DNA of 64,000 bases from Mesotaenium endlicherianum (GCA_009602735.1 WELA01005691.1:1-64000); one strand, 5' to 3'. Numbered from the stretch's first letter, positions 1 to 12,857 are shown. Made by a program: numbers and translations. Notes: generated by a model not told the origin, from the sequence alone.

Positions 1-639
1 GTAAGCTGGCAGGAGTGTGAGGTAGAATACTGTATCCTTAAAGCTATCGGGCCGCATGCTCACCATCCGGATGAGTCCTTGATCTCCCACTATTCCCCGT
101 ATGGGGACCGGCTTGTCCTCTGAATCATCTGCGAGATACCGGGCCTGCTCTGCTGTATAGCCCACCATCTTAGCATAATCTTCGTAAAGGACCACGCCGG
201 TGTGTGTCTCGATGTACCTGTCCAGTGCTGTAGCTCCTTCCTTTTGTAGCAGTGTTGTCTGTTCCGGCCTGTTGATCTCCTGGGCTGCCAGCCATGCTTC
301 CTTCAGGTTATCGAAGTTTTGGCCACCCACCACAGTATACCTGTAAGTGGCCAAGTTCTTCTGTCTGTCCGCTTCAATCTTTTTTCTTTTCTCCTCTTCT
401 GCCGCTGCCGCTTCTTCTTGCTGTTTCTTCTGTCTCTCCTCCTCAGCCTTCTTGAGGTTGTCCGCTTCCTGATCCTTCTTCCTCTGTGCCTCTTCTGCCG
501 CCTCTTGTTGCTTGCGGACCCTTTCTCGTTCTCTCCTGGTGAGGGACGTTGCCGCCAGCTCCTTCTGGTATTGCTCCATTGTCCTCCTGGCTTCTTCTGC
601 CTTGCGCTTTCTGTCCTCCTTTTGTGTGGTGGGCGCCAT
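1..639 (-). CDS. Partial coiled-coil protein of unknown family, cut by the window edge
   Basis: Read on the minus strand, an ATG at 637-639 opens a frame that stays open for 213 codons to position 1, so the C-terminus lies outside the window. Residues about 5-100 are extremely rich in K, E, Q, R and A, with runs such as AEEARRTMEQYQKEL and AAAAEEEKRKK, which predicts a long coiled coil. After about residue 105 the composition becomes ordinary and folded-looking (YRYTVVGGQNFDNLKEAW, then LDRYIETHTGVVLYEDYAKM). I do not recognise the family. A charged coiled coil before a small globular part would suit a structural protein of a retroelement as well as a host gene. The overlapping plus-strand frame at 319-762 and minus frames at 303-689 and 443-661 are shadows of this one. 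Confidence 0.5.
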   Translation of the reverse strand, partial: MAPTTQKEDRKRKAEEARRTMEQYQKELAATSLTRRERERVRKQQEAAEEAQRKKDQEADNLKKAEEERQKKQQEEAAAAEEEKRKKIEADRQKNLATYRYTVVGGQNFDNLKEAWLAAQEINRPEQTTLLQKEGATALDRYIETHTGVVLYEDYAKMVGYTAEQARYLADDSEDKPVPIRGIVGDQGLIRMVSMRPDSFKDTVFYLTLLPAY

Positions 640-879
640 CCTGCACATGTAACCAGGGCACAAGTTAGTAGGATATGGACCTTTGTCATAGGGATTGCAG
701 GAAGTATGTTAGTATTTAGTATAGTGGCTTCGCTGCTGTTTACCTTACAGGATAATTGCTAAAAGTTGACGTAGTTGCGATGCGCTACACATAAACGTAT
801 GAGTGTGTTTTTATCGCTCTCGCTCACTAAGTGTCATATATTTTCCCCGCCAACTTAAATGGAGACAGGACCGCCAATC
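640..879. other. Short noncoding spacer
   Basis: AT-richer sequence between the left-edge reading frame and the 3' end of the first gypsy copy. No LTR matching that copy is visible here, so the gypsy copy appears to lack its 3' LTR. No other feature is seen. Confidence 0.4.
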
Positions 880-906
880 ACCTTCCCGTGTCAACTGAAA
901 TGACAG

Positions 907-3900
907 TTATGGAGGGACTCCAGCGGCCCGAAGGTGGAACCGTGTCAACGCCCCTTTGGCATTGGTCAAGTGGTCCTTAAATTCCCAAGTGTCCCCAGAG
1001 GCATCGTAACCCTTCCATCGAATGAGGTATTTCATGACATATTTAGACGATCGACGGACCGAGCGAGCGTCTAAAATCTCATCGACCTCATATTCTTCAG
1101 GGTCGCCGTCCCGGACAGCGGGGACCGGTCCCGGTTGGACAGGGAACCGGCCTGTGAACAGTGTATCACCTTTGATGTACGGTTCCAGGAAGGAGACATT
1201 AAAGACCGGGTGCCCCTTGTGTTTAGCTGACAGATTCAGTTTGTAAGCATTCTGACCGACACGACGGACCACCGAATATGGACCGACCCAGACAGGGCCA
1301 AGCTTTTTCTTGACCACACCAGGGAGGTACAGGTGCTGAGAATGCAGTTTGACTAAATCCCCCTTGGAAAATGTCAGTTCCCGACGGTGTTGATTAGCAT
1401 ATTTTTGTTGGTTTTCTTGGGCCGTGTGCAAGTTTCGTTGGACATCTGATAGGGTGTTAGCAAACTCCTGAGTTAACTGGAGGGAGACCGGGTTGTCAAT
1501 CCCTTCAGGGTGAGTTAAAGATTCCCCTAGCACATCTAGAGGAGACTTAGGGACTCTACCCAGGCTGAGTTCAAAAGGAGTTTTGCCCGTTGACGCGTGC
1601 ACCGCACTGTTGACCACAAATTGAATTCGAGGCAACAGGTCATCCCAATTATCTTGTTTTTGGTTAATATATGCTCTGAGCACCTCCGGCAGAACTTGGT
1701 TAGTTCTTTCAGTCTGCCCATCAGTCTGAGGGTGGTTTGCTGTGCTGAGCAGCTGTTTGACTCCCATTAACCCCATTAAAGCTCTCCAAAACTTAGAGGT
1801 GACTTTTGAGTCTCTGTCTGAGATGAGATTAGAAGGGAGCCCATGTTGGCATACTACATGGTTGTAAAACTGTCTCGCTGTTTCGAGTGCAGTCACTTTG
1901 ACAGTTGTGGGGANCCGCTGTTTCGAGTGCAGTCACTTTGACAGTTGTGGGGATACAAATGACCATTTTTGTCACTATATCCACGACTACCAGTATTGAA
2001 TCATGCCCGTTGGCAGTTCTTGGTAGTGAGACCACCCAGTCCATGGATATAGTTTCCCAGCGTCCAGCTGGGATGGGTAGCGGTTGCAAGAGACCTCCGG
2101 GTGGTGTGTGCCGAGACTTATTTCTCTGACACTGGTCACAGGACTTGACATATTTCAAGACCTCCCGGGGTAACCCCTCCCAATGATAATGTTTTGCCAG
2201 TTTGCCAACAGTTTTGGCCTGCCCCAAATGTCCACCCAGGAGACTGTCATGAGCTTGACTCAGTAAGAGAGACCTTATTTCCAAATTATTAGGAATGACC
2301 AGCTTCAGCCTGCCTGAAGTGGTTTCAGTCACCCAGACCCCTCCCTTGAGCTTATACCCGAGTGCAGTAGCACGACACACACCAGTAGTGGGGCTGGGCT
2401 CAAATGTTGGGTCAGAAAGGTAGGCTTTCCTAAGTTGTTCAAGGAAGGACTTTTTCACCTTTAGTGAAGTGAGTGCACACAGGACTTTATCTACAGTATG
2501 CTGACTAAAGTTCCTTTCTTGCAAGTCAGGTCTTCTAGAGAGTGCGTCAGCAGCATTCAGCTTCCCTGGTTTGTAGTCGATCTGGACTTGGAACTGCTCC
2601 AGCATTTGGCTCCAGCGGTTCTCCCTCCTCAACAGCTTGGACTTCTTCTGAAAGTGGGTCAGAGCTAGATAATCTGTAATCACCTTAAAAGCTTTACCAT
2701 GTGAGTATGCTCTCCACTGTTTGAGTACATGAATGATAGCTAGCAGCTCTTTATCATGCACTGAGTAATTAATCTCCGCTGGATTAAATTTCATAGACTC
2801 ATACAACACAGGATGCCACTCCTGCCGTACCTTACCATCCTTTGTGGTTTTGTCAGCAGGCTGCAACAAAATAGCACCCATGGCAAAATCAGAGGCATCG
2901 GTAACCACCTGCATCGGTTTCCTGGGGTCATACACGGCTAGCACTGGGGCAGAACAAAGGGCATCTTTAAGGGTCTGGAAGGCAGCCTGCTGCTCTTCCC
3001 CCCACACATACCCGATGTCTTTCTTAGTAAGGTCAGTCAGTTTACTGGCCTTTGTGGAATAATTCTCAATAAATCTCCTATAGTAGTTAGCCAACCCGAG
3101 GAAGGATCTAACTTCAGAGACAGACTGTGGTATTGGCCAGTCCCTTATGGTCTGGACTTTCTTAGGATCCACACTGATGCCCTCTTTACTGACAACGTGG
3201 CCTAAGAATTCAATACTTTCCTTAAAGAAATCACACTTGCTCATTTTAGCATACAAGTGATTTTTTCGCAGAGTGTCCAGAACTTTCTTTAAGTGTTCAG
3301 TGTGCTGAGCCTCATCTTTAGAGAAAATTAAAATATCATCCAGGAAAACTTGCACAAACTTATCCAAATAAGGTCTGAAAATGTCAATCATAGCACCCAT
3401 AAAGGTAGCAGGAGCATTAGTAAGTCCAAATGGCATCACGTTGAACTCAGTATGGGCTCTGTAATCCACACACATCCGCATACTGCCATCCTTTTTCTTA
3501 ACAAATAGGATAGGTGCGCCGTACGGTGATTTACTGGGAGATATGTAACCATTTTCCTCCAGCTCTGCAATCTGTGTTTTCAACTCCTCACTCTCCAAAT
3601 AAGACAAGCCATACGTGCGTTGCCAGGGTGGCTGGCTACCAGGTAATAGATCAATCCTATGATCTACTTCCCTTTTAGGGGGTAGTCCTGGAGGCATGTT
3701 AAACACATCAGTGTACTGAGCAACAATTTTTGCAGCAGTAGGGTGCTCCGGAGGGCTTACCTTTTTCTCAACCACTTCTTCAGGTTGAGGAGGTACCTCT
3801 CTTAGCAGCAGACAGAACATTCTGTCTTCCTTCTGGTTCCAGCTTTTGACGAACTCCATTGCATTCAGCAACTTGCATCCTTCTGGAAGCCTCTTCTTTT

Positions 3901-4492
3901 CCTTCATTTGCCATCCACACAGGACAAGAGGAAGAGCACTGGTGGGTGCCAAGTCAGTCTGCCCATCACTGGCTCCTCTCACTTTAACTGTACCTCTGCT
4001 CCAACACACTTCAGCTTGATGTCTATTAAGCCAGGACCTGCCTAGCACGAGATCATAAAAGCCAGTGTTGAGTACCTCAAATGTAAGCGTTTCAGTTAGA
4101 ACTGCAATGCCAGAACCTAACTGGACCTCAATAGGCTTGGTTATAACTCCTCCCGGGATACTTGAGGCATCTCCAAGGAATATTTTTCTATTCCCTTGGG
4201 TGACAGTAGGCAGCCTTAGCCGCTTAACTAAGTCCTTGTGAATAAAAGTATGTGACGCCCCTCCGTCAACAAATGCCCTCACCTTCCTACCTGCAATCAT
4301 GCAATGCAGTAGGATAGGGGGGACTGTCTTTTCCTGACTTTCGCATTGTTCTCCTGACGTAGCAAAGAAATGTTGGACATCAGGTGGAACAAGAGCATCC
4401 AGAGTGTGCACTCTCTGGACGTCTATATTACTGATGGTCTCCTTTATCTGTTTGTCAGGCATGCATAGTGAATCCAGTTCAGCAGGACCCAT
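907..4492 (-). pseudogene. pol: Gypsy-1 copy a pol region (PR-RT-RH-IN-chromodomain)
   Basis: Fossil polyprotein region. Going from the right: an aspartic protease signature ([10 protein letters not shown], near 4260); reverse transcriptase, with [18 protein letters not shown] near 3520 and the FLDD box near 3345; RNase H with [14 protein letters not shown] near 2890 and the usual KELLAI segment; the HHCC integrase zinc region near 2130-2260 followed by the integrase core (YHPQTDGQTER-like motif, here NHPQTDGQTERTNQ near 1710); and a chromodomain at about 920-1090 with YLIRWKGY. Domain content and order fit Ty3/gypsy chromoviruses. It is degraded and is annotated as a fossil; no active protein is claimed. 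Confidence 0.85.
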
Positions 4493-4560
4493 AATACCTG
4501 CTACGAGGGCAGCTAGTGACGACTCACTATCTCTAGCATCCTCACAGTCAGTAGACTGGA

Positions 4561-6039
4561 TTACTGACTGTTGCTGTCTTTTAAAGGCTGGTCTTTTCTC
4601 TCGACCTTAGGCAGGTGCTTGACCGGACACTGTTCTCTGTAGTGGCCTTTCTGCTGACAATGGTAGCAAGTAGATTTTGCTGAGGCTGGTCTCGGCTTAG
4701 TCCTACCACCACCCCTTCCATAGCCACCTCGAGAGGGACCACCTCTACCTCTAGACTGAATAGCATTGTACTCATACTCATATTCATCACCCTGATTATC
4801 CTCAGCCTGGTCTCCTTCAACTGCATTGTAGGAACCGTGGGGCTTTTTGACAATCTTAGACACCAAAGCGTTACTCTGGCGCTTGTGATTGAACTGCTGC
4901 TGATCCCAGGCGTCAGCATCCTGGATCAAGTCAGCCAGTTTCTCATACTTTTTCTCAGCAAAATGACCAGAGACCTCGGATTTCAAGCCATACCTGAAGT
5001 ATGCTATCCTATACCGTTCTGGCAAATCAGGCTGCTTCATCATGTTCTCTTGGAACTTTTGAGCAAACTCAGCAACTGAAGTGGTCTGCTTCAGTGTCAG
5101 GGAGATCATCGCATAGATAGCTTTCTCCTGCTGGTTGATGACATCAAACTTCTCATGCAACTTCTCGACAAACTCTACCCACGTAGGGTCACCGAGTTGC
5201 CGAGCCTTACGCTCTTCCTTCCAGTAAAGCCACCAGTCTGCGGCACTGCCTTTCAGTAGCGCACCGGTGTGCCTGACCTTCTCGTAATCTTGCAGTTCTG
5301 GGTAGTTCTCCAGCCACTGCTCAACATCCGCGAGAAACTTGATCAGGTAATATTTTCTGTTTCCCTCAGGATCATATTCCTGGGGAGGTTTCGGCTTGGG
5401 CTTACTAGGCCCTCGGCCACCACCACTAGTGGTGTGAGACCCCAGTTGGTCTCTGTCCCGGAGTAGGGACATTATGATTCTTTTGTCCTCCTGCTGGGAC
5501 TGATACATGGTCGCCATTTGCGACTGCATTTGAACGAACAATCCTCTTAAGTCTACATTTTGGGGTGGTAGCTTAGCAAATGCAGCAGCAGCATTGGCAT
5601 CTACTCGCTGAGTAGTGTCCTCAACAATCCCTCTTGCTCCTGCAGCAGCAATTCCTGCCGCATTCAGCCGATCACGTATTTGACCTAGGGGTACATTGAG
5701 TTGTACGGCAGGAGGTGGGTTCAGAACATTGGCCCTTGATGCCATAAGTTCTTCAACAGTGCGCTCGTCAGCTGGCTGTCCTTCCCTCCTTTGTATATCT
5801 TCAGCGGCCTTTGCTACTTGTTCAGCTTCTAGTCTGGCTATCTCCTCCTCAGCTTGCTGAGCTGCGACTGAGGCAATAGCAGCTGCCTCATCTGCAGCCT
5901 CCCTAGCTGCAGTATCCGCTACTGCTTCCGAATAGGTACGGTTTCCCGCTACATGGCTTTCCGCCTGGTTTTCGACATTCTCGTTATCCTGGTTCTCCAT
6001 GTCTCGGGAGTTGCTAGTTTGAGACCTTGTCCTTACCAT
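4561..6039 (-). CDS. gag: Gypsy-1 copy a gag
   Basis: Open frame of 492 residues on the minus strand lying just upstream of pol. The N-terminal third is alanine- and glutamate-rich and probably helical; the middle has the retrotransposon gag core ([19 protein letters not shown], then [20 protein letters not shown]), and the C-terminus has a glycine/arginine-rich stretch followed by a CCHC zinc knuckle ([14 protein letters not shown]). This is the nucleocapsid pattern that binds element RNA. The start ATG is only about 20 bases from the primer-binding site, which is compact but usual for this family. Gag and pol are adjacent, as expected for a family that expresses pol by read-through or a single long frame. 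Confidence 0.85.
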   Translation of the reverse strand: MVRTRSQTSNSRDMENQDNENVENQAESHVAGNRTYSEAVADTAAREAADEAAAIASVAAQQAEEEIARLEAEQVAKAAEDIQRREGQPADERTVEELMASRANVLNPPPAVQLNVPLGQIRDRLNAAGIAAAGARGIVEDTTQRVDANAAAAFAKLPPQNVDLRGLFVQMQSQMATMYQSQQEDKRIIMSLLRDRDQLGSHTTSGGGRGPSKPKPKPPQEYDPEGNRKYYLIKFLADVEQWLENYPELQDYEKVRHTGALLKGSAADWWLYWKEERKARQLGDPTWVEFVEKLHEKFDVINQQEKAIYAMISLTLKQTTSVAEFAQKFQENMMKQPDLPERYRIAYFRYGLKSEVSGHFAEKKYEKLADLIQDADAWDQQQFNHKRQSNALVSKIVKKPHGSYNAVEGDQAEDNQGDEYEYEYNAIQSRGRGGPSRGGYGRGGGRTKPRPASAKSTCYHCQQKGHYREQCPVKHLPKVERKDQPLKDSNSQ

Positions 6040-6060
6040 ACAAAGAAGACTGTGATAACT

Positions 6061-6072
6061 GCTCCGATACCA
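6061..6072 (-). other. Primer-binding site of Gypsy-1 copy a
   Basis: On the minus strand reads TGGTATCGGAGC, one base off the TGGTATCAGAGC site used by most plant LTR elements to prime from methionine tRNA. It lies just inside the 5' LTR, separated by a few bases. Confidence 0.8.
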
Positions 6073-6078
6073 CAGAAA

Positions 6079-7313
6079 TGAATCGACTTACCAAATAGGC
6101 GATTAACAATTAATAAAGATCTTCATATCAGCAAGTAATCTTTATGGTACTTTCCGTTAATTGTTTTAATGGCAAAAAGACAGCGCACTAGCAGTGAATA
6201 ATACTCGTCAGTCAAATGAGAGTAAACTAGCATCAATAATGCAAATCAGTAAACTCACACATAAGCAAGGTTAGAAGACAGTGCGTATCAATGGCTTCTC
6301 GCCTTGGATTCAGATCTCTCTCAGTAAGCTCTACAAGACAGTTGGCCTCGTTTCCGAATGCCGAACTCGAGGGCAATGCCTAGCATAATACATGGAATGA
6401 GTTTACTGTTCAACGGTCAGTGCGATGGCACCGCCTACCCGGGAGTTAACCACGTTGGTAGGACCTCGGTTAACCAAATCCACCGCCATCTCCCATCATC
6501 CCGAACAGCCATCCATCATAGGGATGTCATCTGGCTATTCATCTAGCATATCGCACTTAGATGCATATCAAGGCAGTTCGCTGCTACCGAGTACGGAAGT
6601 CAGCTTGCTGTCAAAGAATGTGTCAGCCAGCTGACTTATATGGACTTTCAGCCAGCTGCTTTCGACTGAGTCATTAAACTGATAATTATGTAAAGTCCAG
6701 CAGACTGACTATTAACTAAAGTTCAAGAGGCTGAACTTAATTAACTATTATATTTAAATGAATATTATATCCACTAACATACTGATTCATTACATTATGC
6801 ATATTCATAGCTTTCTGCCTAAGTGCTGCTCTCTAAGAGGAAGCTACGGATTTTATTAAGTGTTCGTCAAATCGTCCCTCCCAGAATGTTCGTGAATAGG
6901 CCAGATTAGTCTCATCTGACGTGTTGGGCCAAATTGACGTCCACATACATGCATCGACATTACTAGAATATTCTATTTTAGACCCGCTAGGCTAAACCGA
7001 ACTTTCTAGGTAAATTGACCTAATTGGCACTCCGCGTCAGGCGAACTTACGTGAAGGTTCGAGTTCACTCTAAGGGGCTAGATCACTCAACGCTGTTGGT
7101 CAATGCTACGATCGCGCTCATCGCGAGCTAAGGACAGTCCTTAACTGACCTCAAAACCAATTAAATTTTGGAAATCCGTAACTCTCTCAAACTTAACCAA
7201 ATTCGATGAACTTTATATCAAAATGACCACCAAAATGCAATCTAAACTTCTATGCAATCAAAACATACTGTCATGAAACTCAAAAATGCACTTTATAAAG
7301 CTATGACCTCACA
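6079..7313 (-). repeat. 5' LTR of Gypsy-1 copy a
   Basis: On the minus strand begins TGTGAGGTCATAG at 7313 and ends CA at 6079, about 1,235 bp, next to the primer-binding site. The first 520 bp or so are shared with the LTR fragment at 33550-34060 on the plus strand, which fixes the outer boundary independently. Confidence 0.75.
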
Positions 7314-7315
7314 GA

Positions 7316-8465
7316 GCATCTGGCTCCAGCGGCTCTCCCTCCTCAACAGCTTGGACTTCTTATGAAAGCGAGTCAGAGCTAGATGATCTGTAATCACCTT
7401 AAAAGCTTCACCATGTAAGCATGCCCTCTACACTTTGAGCTTATGAATGATAGCAAGCAGCTCTTTATCATGCAGCTGGGTTGAGTTTCATTGACTCATA
7501 CAGCACAGGGTGCCACTCCTCCTTTTCCTTGCCATCCTTAAAAGATGATTTTGGTGGTTTTGTCTGCAAGTTGCGACAATATAGCACCCATGGCAAAGTC
7601 AGAAGCATCAGTAACAACCTGCACAGGTTTGCTAGGGTCATACACTACTAGGACTCGGGCCGAACAAAGGACATCTTTAAGGGTCAGGAAGACACCCTGC
7701 TGCTCTTTCCCCCACACAAACCCTGTGTTTTTCTTAGTGAGGTCAGTCAGTTTACTAGCCTTTCTAGAATAATTTTCAAAGAATCTTCTATAATAATTAG
7801 CCAATCCAAGGAAGGATTTAACTTCAGAGACAGATTGTGGTACTGGCCAGTCACTTATGGTCTGGAGTTTCTTAGGATCCACTGATGCCTTCTTTAGTGA
7901 CAACATGGCCTAAAAACTCAATGCTTTTTTAAAGAAATCACACTTGCTCATTTTAGCATATAATTGATTTCTTCTCAGAGTGTTCATGACTGTCTTTAAG
8001 TGTTTAGCATGCTGAGCTTAATCTTTAGAGAAATGTAAAATATCATCCAGGAAGACTTGCACAAACTTATCCAGGTAAGGTCTGAAAATGTCATTCATAG
8101 CACCCATAAAGATTGCAGGAGCATTAGTCAGTCCAAATGGCATCACATTAAACTCATAGTGTCCATAACGTGTGCGAAGGCAGTCTTGTGTTTATCTCCC
8201 TCAGCAAGTACGATTTGATGATAACCACTCTTGAGATCTATGTTTCTGAACACTTTAGCACCCGACAAGGTATCAAGCAAGTCCTCGTTTCTGAATAAAG
8301 CACACTTATTCTTTTTCGTTATACTGTTAAGAGCTCTGTAATCAACGCACATCCGCATACTTCCATCTTTTTCCTTAACAAATAGGATGGGTGCGCCATA
8401 AGGTGATTCATTGGGGGAAATATAACCATATTCCTCAAGCTCTGCAATATGTGTTTTCAACTTTA
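7316..8465 (-). mobile_element. Gypsy-1 copy c, RT-RNase H fragment
   Basis: Fossil fragment homologous to the reverse transcriptase and RNase H part of copy a, recognisable from [19 protein letters not shown] near 8400, [16 protein letters not shown] near 7800 and [14 protein letters not shown] near 7600. It is several times more diverged from copy a than an allele would be and has several breaks. It is bounded on the left by the 5' LTR of copy a and on the right it switches abruptly into integrase sequence of copy b, which suggests recombination between family members. Confidence 0.8.
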
Positions 8466-11400
8466 TGCCCTTTGAAAATGTTAGCTCCCGATAGTGTTGA
8501 TTAGCATAATTTTATTGATTTTCCTGGGCTTTGTGCAGGTTCGTCTGGATGTCCGCTAGGGTGTCAGCAAACTCCTGAGTTAAATGGAGAGACACCAGAT
8601 TGTCAATCCCCTCAGGGTCAGTTAAAGACTCCCCTAGCACATCCAAAGGAGACTTTGGGACTCCACCCATACTGACTTCAAAAGGAGTCTTTCCCGTTGA
8701 CGCGTGCATCGCACTGTTGACCGCATACTAAATTTCAGGCAACATCTCATCCCAATTATCTTGCTTTTGATTAATATATGCTCTCAACACCCCTTGCAGA
8801 AATCGGTTGGTTCTTTCAGTCTGCCCATTAGTCTGACGGTGGGTTACTGTGCTGAGCAGCTGTTTGACTCCCATTAACCCCATTAAAGCTCTCCAGAATT
8901 TAGAAGTATATTTTGAAGTCTCTGTCTGAGATAATATTAAAGAGTAGCCCATGTTGGTATACTACCTGGTTGTAGAACTGTCTTGCAGTTTCGACTTTGA
9001 TTACTTTGACAGTTGTGGGGATGAAAACGACCATTTTTGTCAGTTTATTCACTACTACTAGTATAGAATCCTGCCCATTGGCAGTCCTTAGTAGTGTTAC
9101 CACCCAGTCCATGGATATTGGTTCCCAACGTCCAGCTGGGATGGGTAGTGGTTGTAACAGCCCTCCAAGTGGTGTGTGCGTAGACTTGTTTATCTGACAG
9201 TAATGATTGGACTTCACATGTTTTAAGACCTCCCGAGGTAATCCATCCCAATGGTAATGTTTTGCCAATATGCCAACAGTTTTGGTCTGCCCAAAATGCC
9301 CACCCAGCAAACTGTCATGGGCTTGACTCAGTAAGAGTGACCTTATTTCCAAGTTATTAAAAATGACCAGCTTCAGCCTGCCTGAAGTAAATTCAGTCAC
9401 TCACATCCCTCCCTTTAGGAGATACCCGAGTGCAGTAGCAGGGCACATACCATCCGTGAAGCTGGGCTCAAATGTTGGGTCAGAAAGGTAGGCTTTCTTA
9501 GGTGTTCAAAGAAGGACTATTTGGCCTTTAGTGAAGTGAGTGCACAAAGAACTCTATCTGCAGCATGCTGGCTAAAGCTCCTTTCTTGCAAGTCAGGTCT
9601 TCTAGGGAGTGCATCAGCAGGATTTAATTTTCCTAGTTTGTAGTCAATTCGGACTTCGAACTGCTCCAGCATCTGGCTCCAGCGGTTCTCCCTCGTCGAC
9701 AGCTTGGACTTCTTCTGAAAGTGAGACAGAGCTAGATGATCTGTAATCACCTTAGAAGCTTTACCATGTTTATCATGTAACTATGCTCTCCAGTATTTGA
9801 GCATATGAATGATAGCAAGCAACTCTTTATCATGCACAGAATAGTTGATTTCGGCTGCGTTAAATTCTATAGACTTATACAGCACCGGGTGCCACTCCTG
9901 CTTTACCCTTTTATCCATTGTGGTTTTGTCAGCAGGCTGCAACAATATACCACCCATGGCAAAGTCAAAGGCATGAGTAACCACCTGCACAGGTTTGCTG
10001 GGGTCATACACGGCTAAGACTTGGGCTGAACAGAGAGCATCTTGAAGGGTTTGGAAGGCAGCTTGCTGCTCTTTCCCCCACACATACCCTATGTCCTTCT
10101 TAGTAAGGTCAGTCAGTTCGCTGGCCTTTGTAAAATAGTTTTCAATGAATCTCTTGTAATAGTTAGCCAACCCAAGGAAGGATCTAACTTCCGAGACAAA
10201 CTGTGGTACAAGCCAGTCCCTTATGGTCTAGACTTTCTTAGGATTCACACTGATGCCTTCTTTACTGAGAACCTGGCACAAGTATTCAATACTTTTTTTA
10301 ATAGTTTCACACTTGCTCATTTTTGCATATCACTGATTCCTTCTCTGAGTGTCCATGAATACTTATAAGTGCTCAGCATGCTGAGCTTCTTCTTTAGAGA
10401 AAATTAGAACATCGTCCAAGAAATTTGCACAAAATTGTCCAAGTAAGGCCTGAAAATGTCATCCATAGCACCCATGAAGGTTGCAGGAGCATTAGTCAAT
10501 CCAAATGGCATCACATTTGATTCATTGTGTCCAAGACGTGTGCACAAAGCAGTCTTGCGTTGGTCCCCCTAAGCATTTTTGATTTGGTAACCGCTCTTAA
10601 GATCTATATTATTGAGCACTTTAGCACCAGACAGGGTATAAAGCAAGTCCTCAAATCTCGATAAAGCATACTTGTTCTTTACAGTAATTCTGTTAAGAGC
10701 TTGGTAATCCACACACATGCGCATACTTCCATCTTACTTCTTAACATATAGGATGGGTGCGCCATATTGTGATTTACTAAGGGAAATATAACCAGGTGCC
10801 TCAAGCTCTGCAATTTCTGTTTTTATCTCTTCGCTCTCCACATAAGACAAGCCATAAGTGCGTTCCCAAGGTGGCTGACTCCCAAGTAATAATTTAGTCC
10901 TATGATCTACTTCCCTCATCGAGGTCAGTCTTGGAGGCATATTAAAAACATCAATATACCGAGCAACAATTTTTGCAGGAGCAAGGTGCTTTGGAGGGCT
11001 CACCTTTTTCTCAACCACTTCTTCAGGTTGAGGAGGTACCTCTTTTAGCAGCAGACAAAACATTTTGTCTTCCTTCTAGTTCCAGTTTTTGATGAACTCC
11101 ATTGCATTCAGCAATTTGCATCCTTCTGGAAGCCTTTTCTTTTCTTTCATTCGCCATCCATACAGGACAAGAGGAAGAGCATTGGTGGGTGTCAAGATAG
11201 TCTGCCCATCACTGGCTCCTCTCACTTAAATTGTACCTTTGCTCCAACACACTTCAGATTGATGTCTATTAAGCCAAGACCTGCCTAGCACGAGATCATG
11301 AAAGCCAATCTTGAGTACCTCAAATGTAAGCGTTTCAATTAGAACTGCAATGCCAGAACCTAATTGGAGCTCAACAGGCTTGATTATAACTCCTCCCGGG

Positions 11401-12857
11401 ATACTTGGGGCATCTCCAAGGAATATATTTCTAGTCCTTTAGGTGATAGTAGGCGACCTAAATCGCTTACCTAAATCCTTATGGATGAAAGTATGTGACG
11501 TCTCTTCGTCAACAAATGTCCTCACCTTCCTACCTGCAATCATACAATGCAGTAGAATAGGGGGGACTGACTTTCCCGACTTTCGCATTGTTCTCCTGAT
11601 TTAGCAAAGAAATGTTGGACATGAGGTGGAACAAGATCATCCAGAGTGAGCACTCTCTCGGGATCTATATTGCTGATGGTCTCCTTCATCTGTTTGTGAG
11701 GCATGCATAGTTAATCCAATTCAGCAGAATCCATAATACCTGCCACAAGGGCAACTAGCAACGACTCACTGTCTAGCATCCTCACAGTCCGTTGACTAGA
11801 TTACTGACTGTTGCTGTCTGTTAAAGGCTGTTCCTTTCTCTTGACCTTTGGAAGGTGCTTGACTGGACACTGCTCTCTACAGTGACCCAGCTGTTGGAAA
11901 TGGTAGCAAACATATTTTGCTGAGGCAAGTCTCGGCTTAGTCCTACCACCACCTCTTCCATAGCCACCTCGAGAGTAACCATCTCTCCCTCTAGACTGCA
12001 TGGCATTATACTCATACTCATACTCATCACCCTGATCGTCCTCAGCCTGGTCTCCTTCAATTGCATTGTAGGAATCTTGAGACTTTTTGACAATCTTAGA
12101 CACCGGAGCATTACTCTGGCACTTGTGATTGAACTGCTCCTGATCCCAAGCACCAGCGTCTTGGATCAAGTCAGCCAGTTTCTCATATTTCTTTTCAGGA
12201 AAATGACCCGAGACCATGGGTTTCAAGCCATACCTGAAGTATGCTATCCAATACTGCTCTGGCAAGTCTGGCTGCTTCATCAAGTTCTCCTGGAACTTCT
12301 GAGCAAACTCAGCAACTGAAGTGGTCTGATTCAGTGTCAAGGAGATCATTGCATAGATAGCTTTCTCTTGCTGATTGATGACGTCAAACTTCTCATGCAA
12401 TTTCTCGACAAAGTCTACCCAAGTAGGATCACCGAGTTGTTGAGCCTTACGCTCTCCGTTCCAATACAGCCACCACTCTACTGCATTGCCTTTCAGTACA
12501 GCACAGGTTTGCCCGACCTTCTCGTAATCCTGCAGTTCTGGGTAGTTCTCCAGCCACTGCTCAACATCAGCGAGAAACTTGATTAGGTAGTACTTTTTGT
12601 TTCTCTTCGGATCAAGGACCCGGAAAGGTTTTGGCTTAGGCTTACTAGGCCCTCTGCCACCACCACTAGTGATTTGAGAACCTAGTTGGTCTTGATCACG
12701 CAGCAAGGACATTATAATTCACTTGTCCTCCTGTTGGGACTCAACCATGCTCGCCATTTGCGATTGCATTTGAACAAATAATGCTCCCATATCTACACTC
12801 TGAGGTGGGAGTTCAGCAAATGCAGCAACAGCAGTGGCCTCCACTCGCTGAGCAGTA
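8466..12857 (-). mobile_element. Gypsy-1 copy b, gag through integrase
   Basis: Older fossil copy on the minus strand in collinear order: gag (11801-12857), protease and RT (about 10350-11600), RNase H (about 9517-10170), integrase (about 8512-9400). It aligns throughout with copy a but with many differences, on the order of ten or more breaks, so it is clearly older. Its gag N-terminus is missing because the sequence changes at about 12857 into an LTR of the Gypsy-2 family; on the left it is joined to the RT-RNase H fragment called copy c. Confidence 0.85.
11801..12712 (-). pseudogene. gag: Gypsy-1 copy b gag fragment
   Basis: A 303-residue open stretch matching the C-terminal two thirds of the copy a gag: gag core (VEWWLYWNGERKAQQLGDP), then a glycine/arginine-rich linker, then a knuckle-like segment at the C-terminus. 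The N-terminal part of the gene is lost at the junction with the neighbouring LTR. Fossil; not expected to work. Confidence 0.75.

Larger units (their letters stand above)
880..7313 (-). mobile_element. Ty3/gypsy chromovirus-type element, family Gypsy-1, copy a
   Basis: LTR retrotransposon fossil on the minus strand. Parts in order from the right: a 1.2-kb 5' LTR (6079-7313), primer-binding site (6061-6072), gag (4561-6039) and pol (907-4492) in the order protease, reverse transcriptase, RNase H, integrase, chromodomain. The chromodomain and the domain order place it with plant chromoviruses. The 3' LTR is not found, so the copy is incomplete; gag is open and pol looks only lightly broken, a handful of breaks at most. 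It seems to have inserted into the RNase H part of another copy of its own family, which resumes immediately at 7314-7316. Because no LTR pair is present its age cannot be read directly; the well-kept frames suggest it is fairly young compared with copies b and c. Confidence 0.85.

Noticed and set aside
319-762. 147-codon plus-strand frame that looks leucine-rich and membrane-like
   Set aside because: It is the reverse reading of the K/E/Q-rich coiled-coil frame at 1-639, which gives leucine and serine runs by complement.
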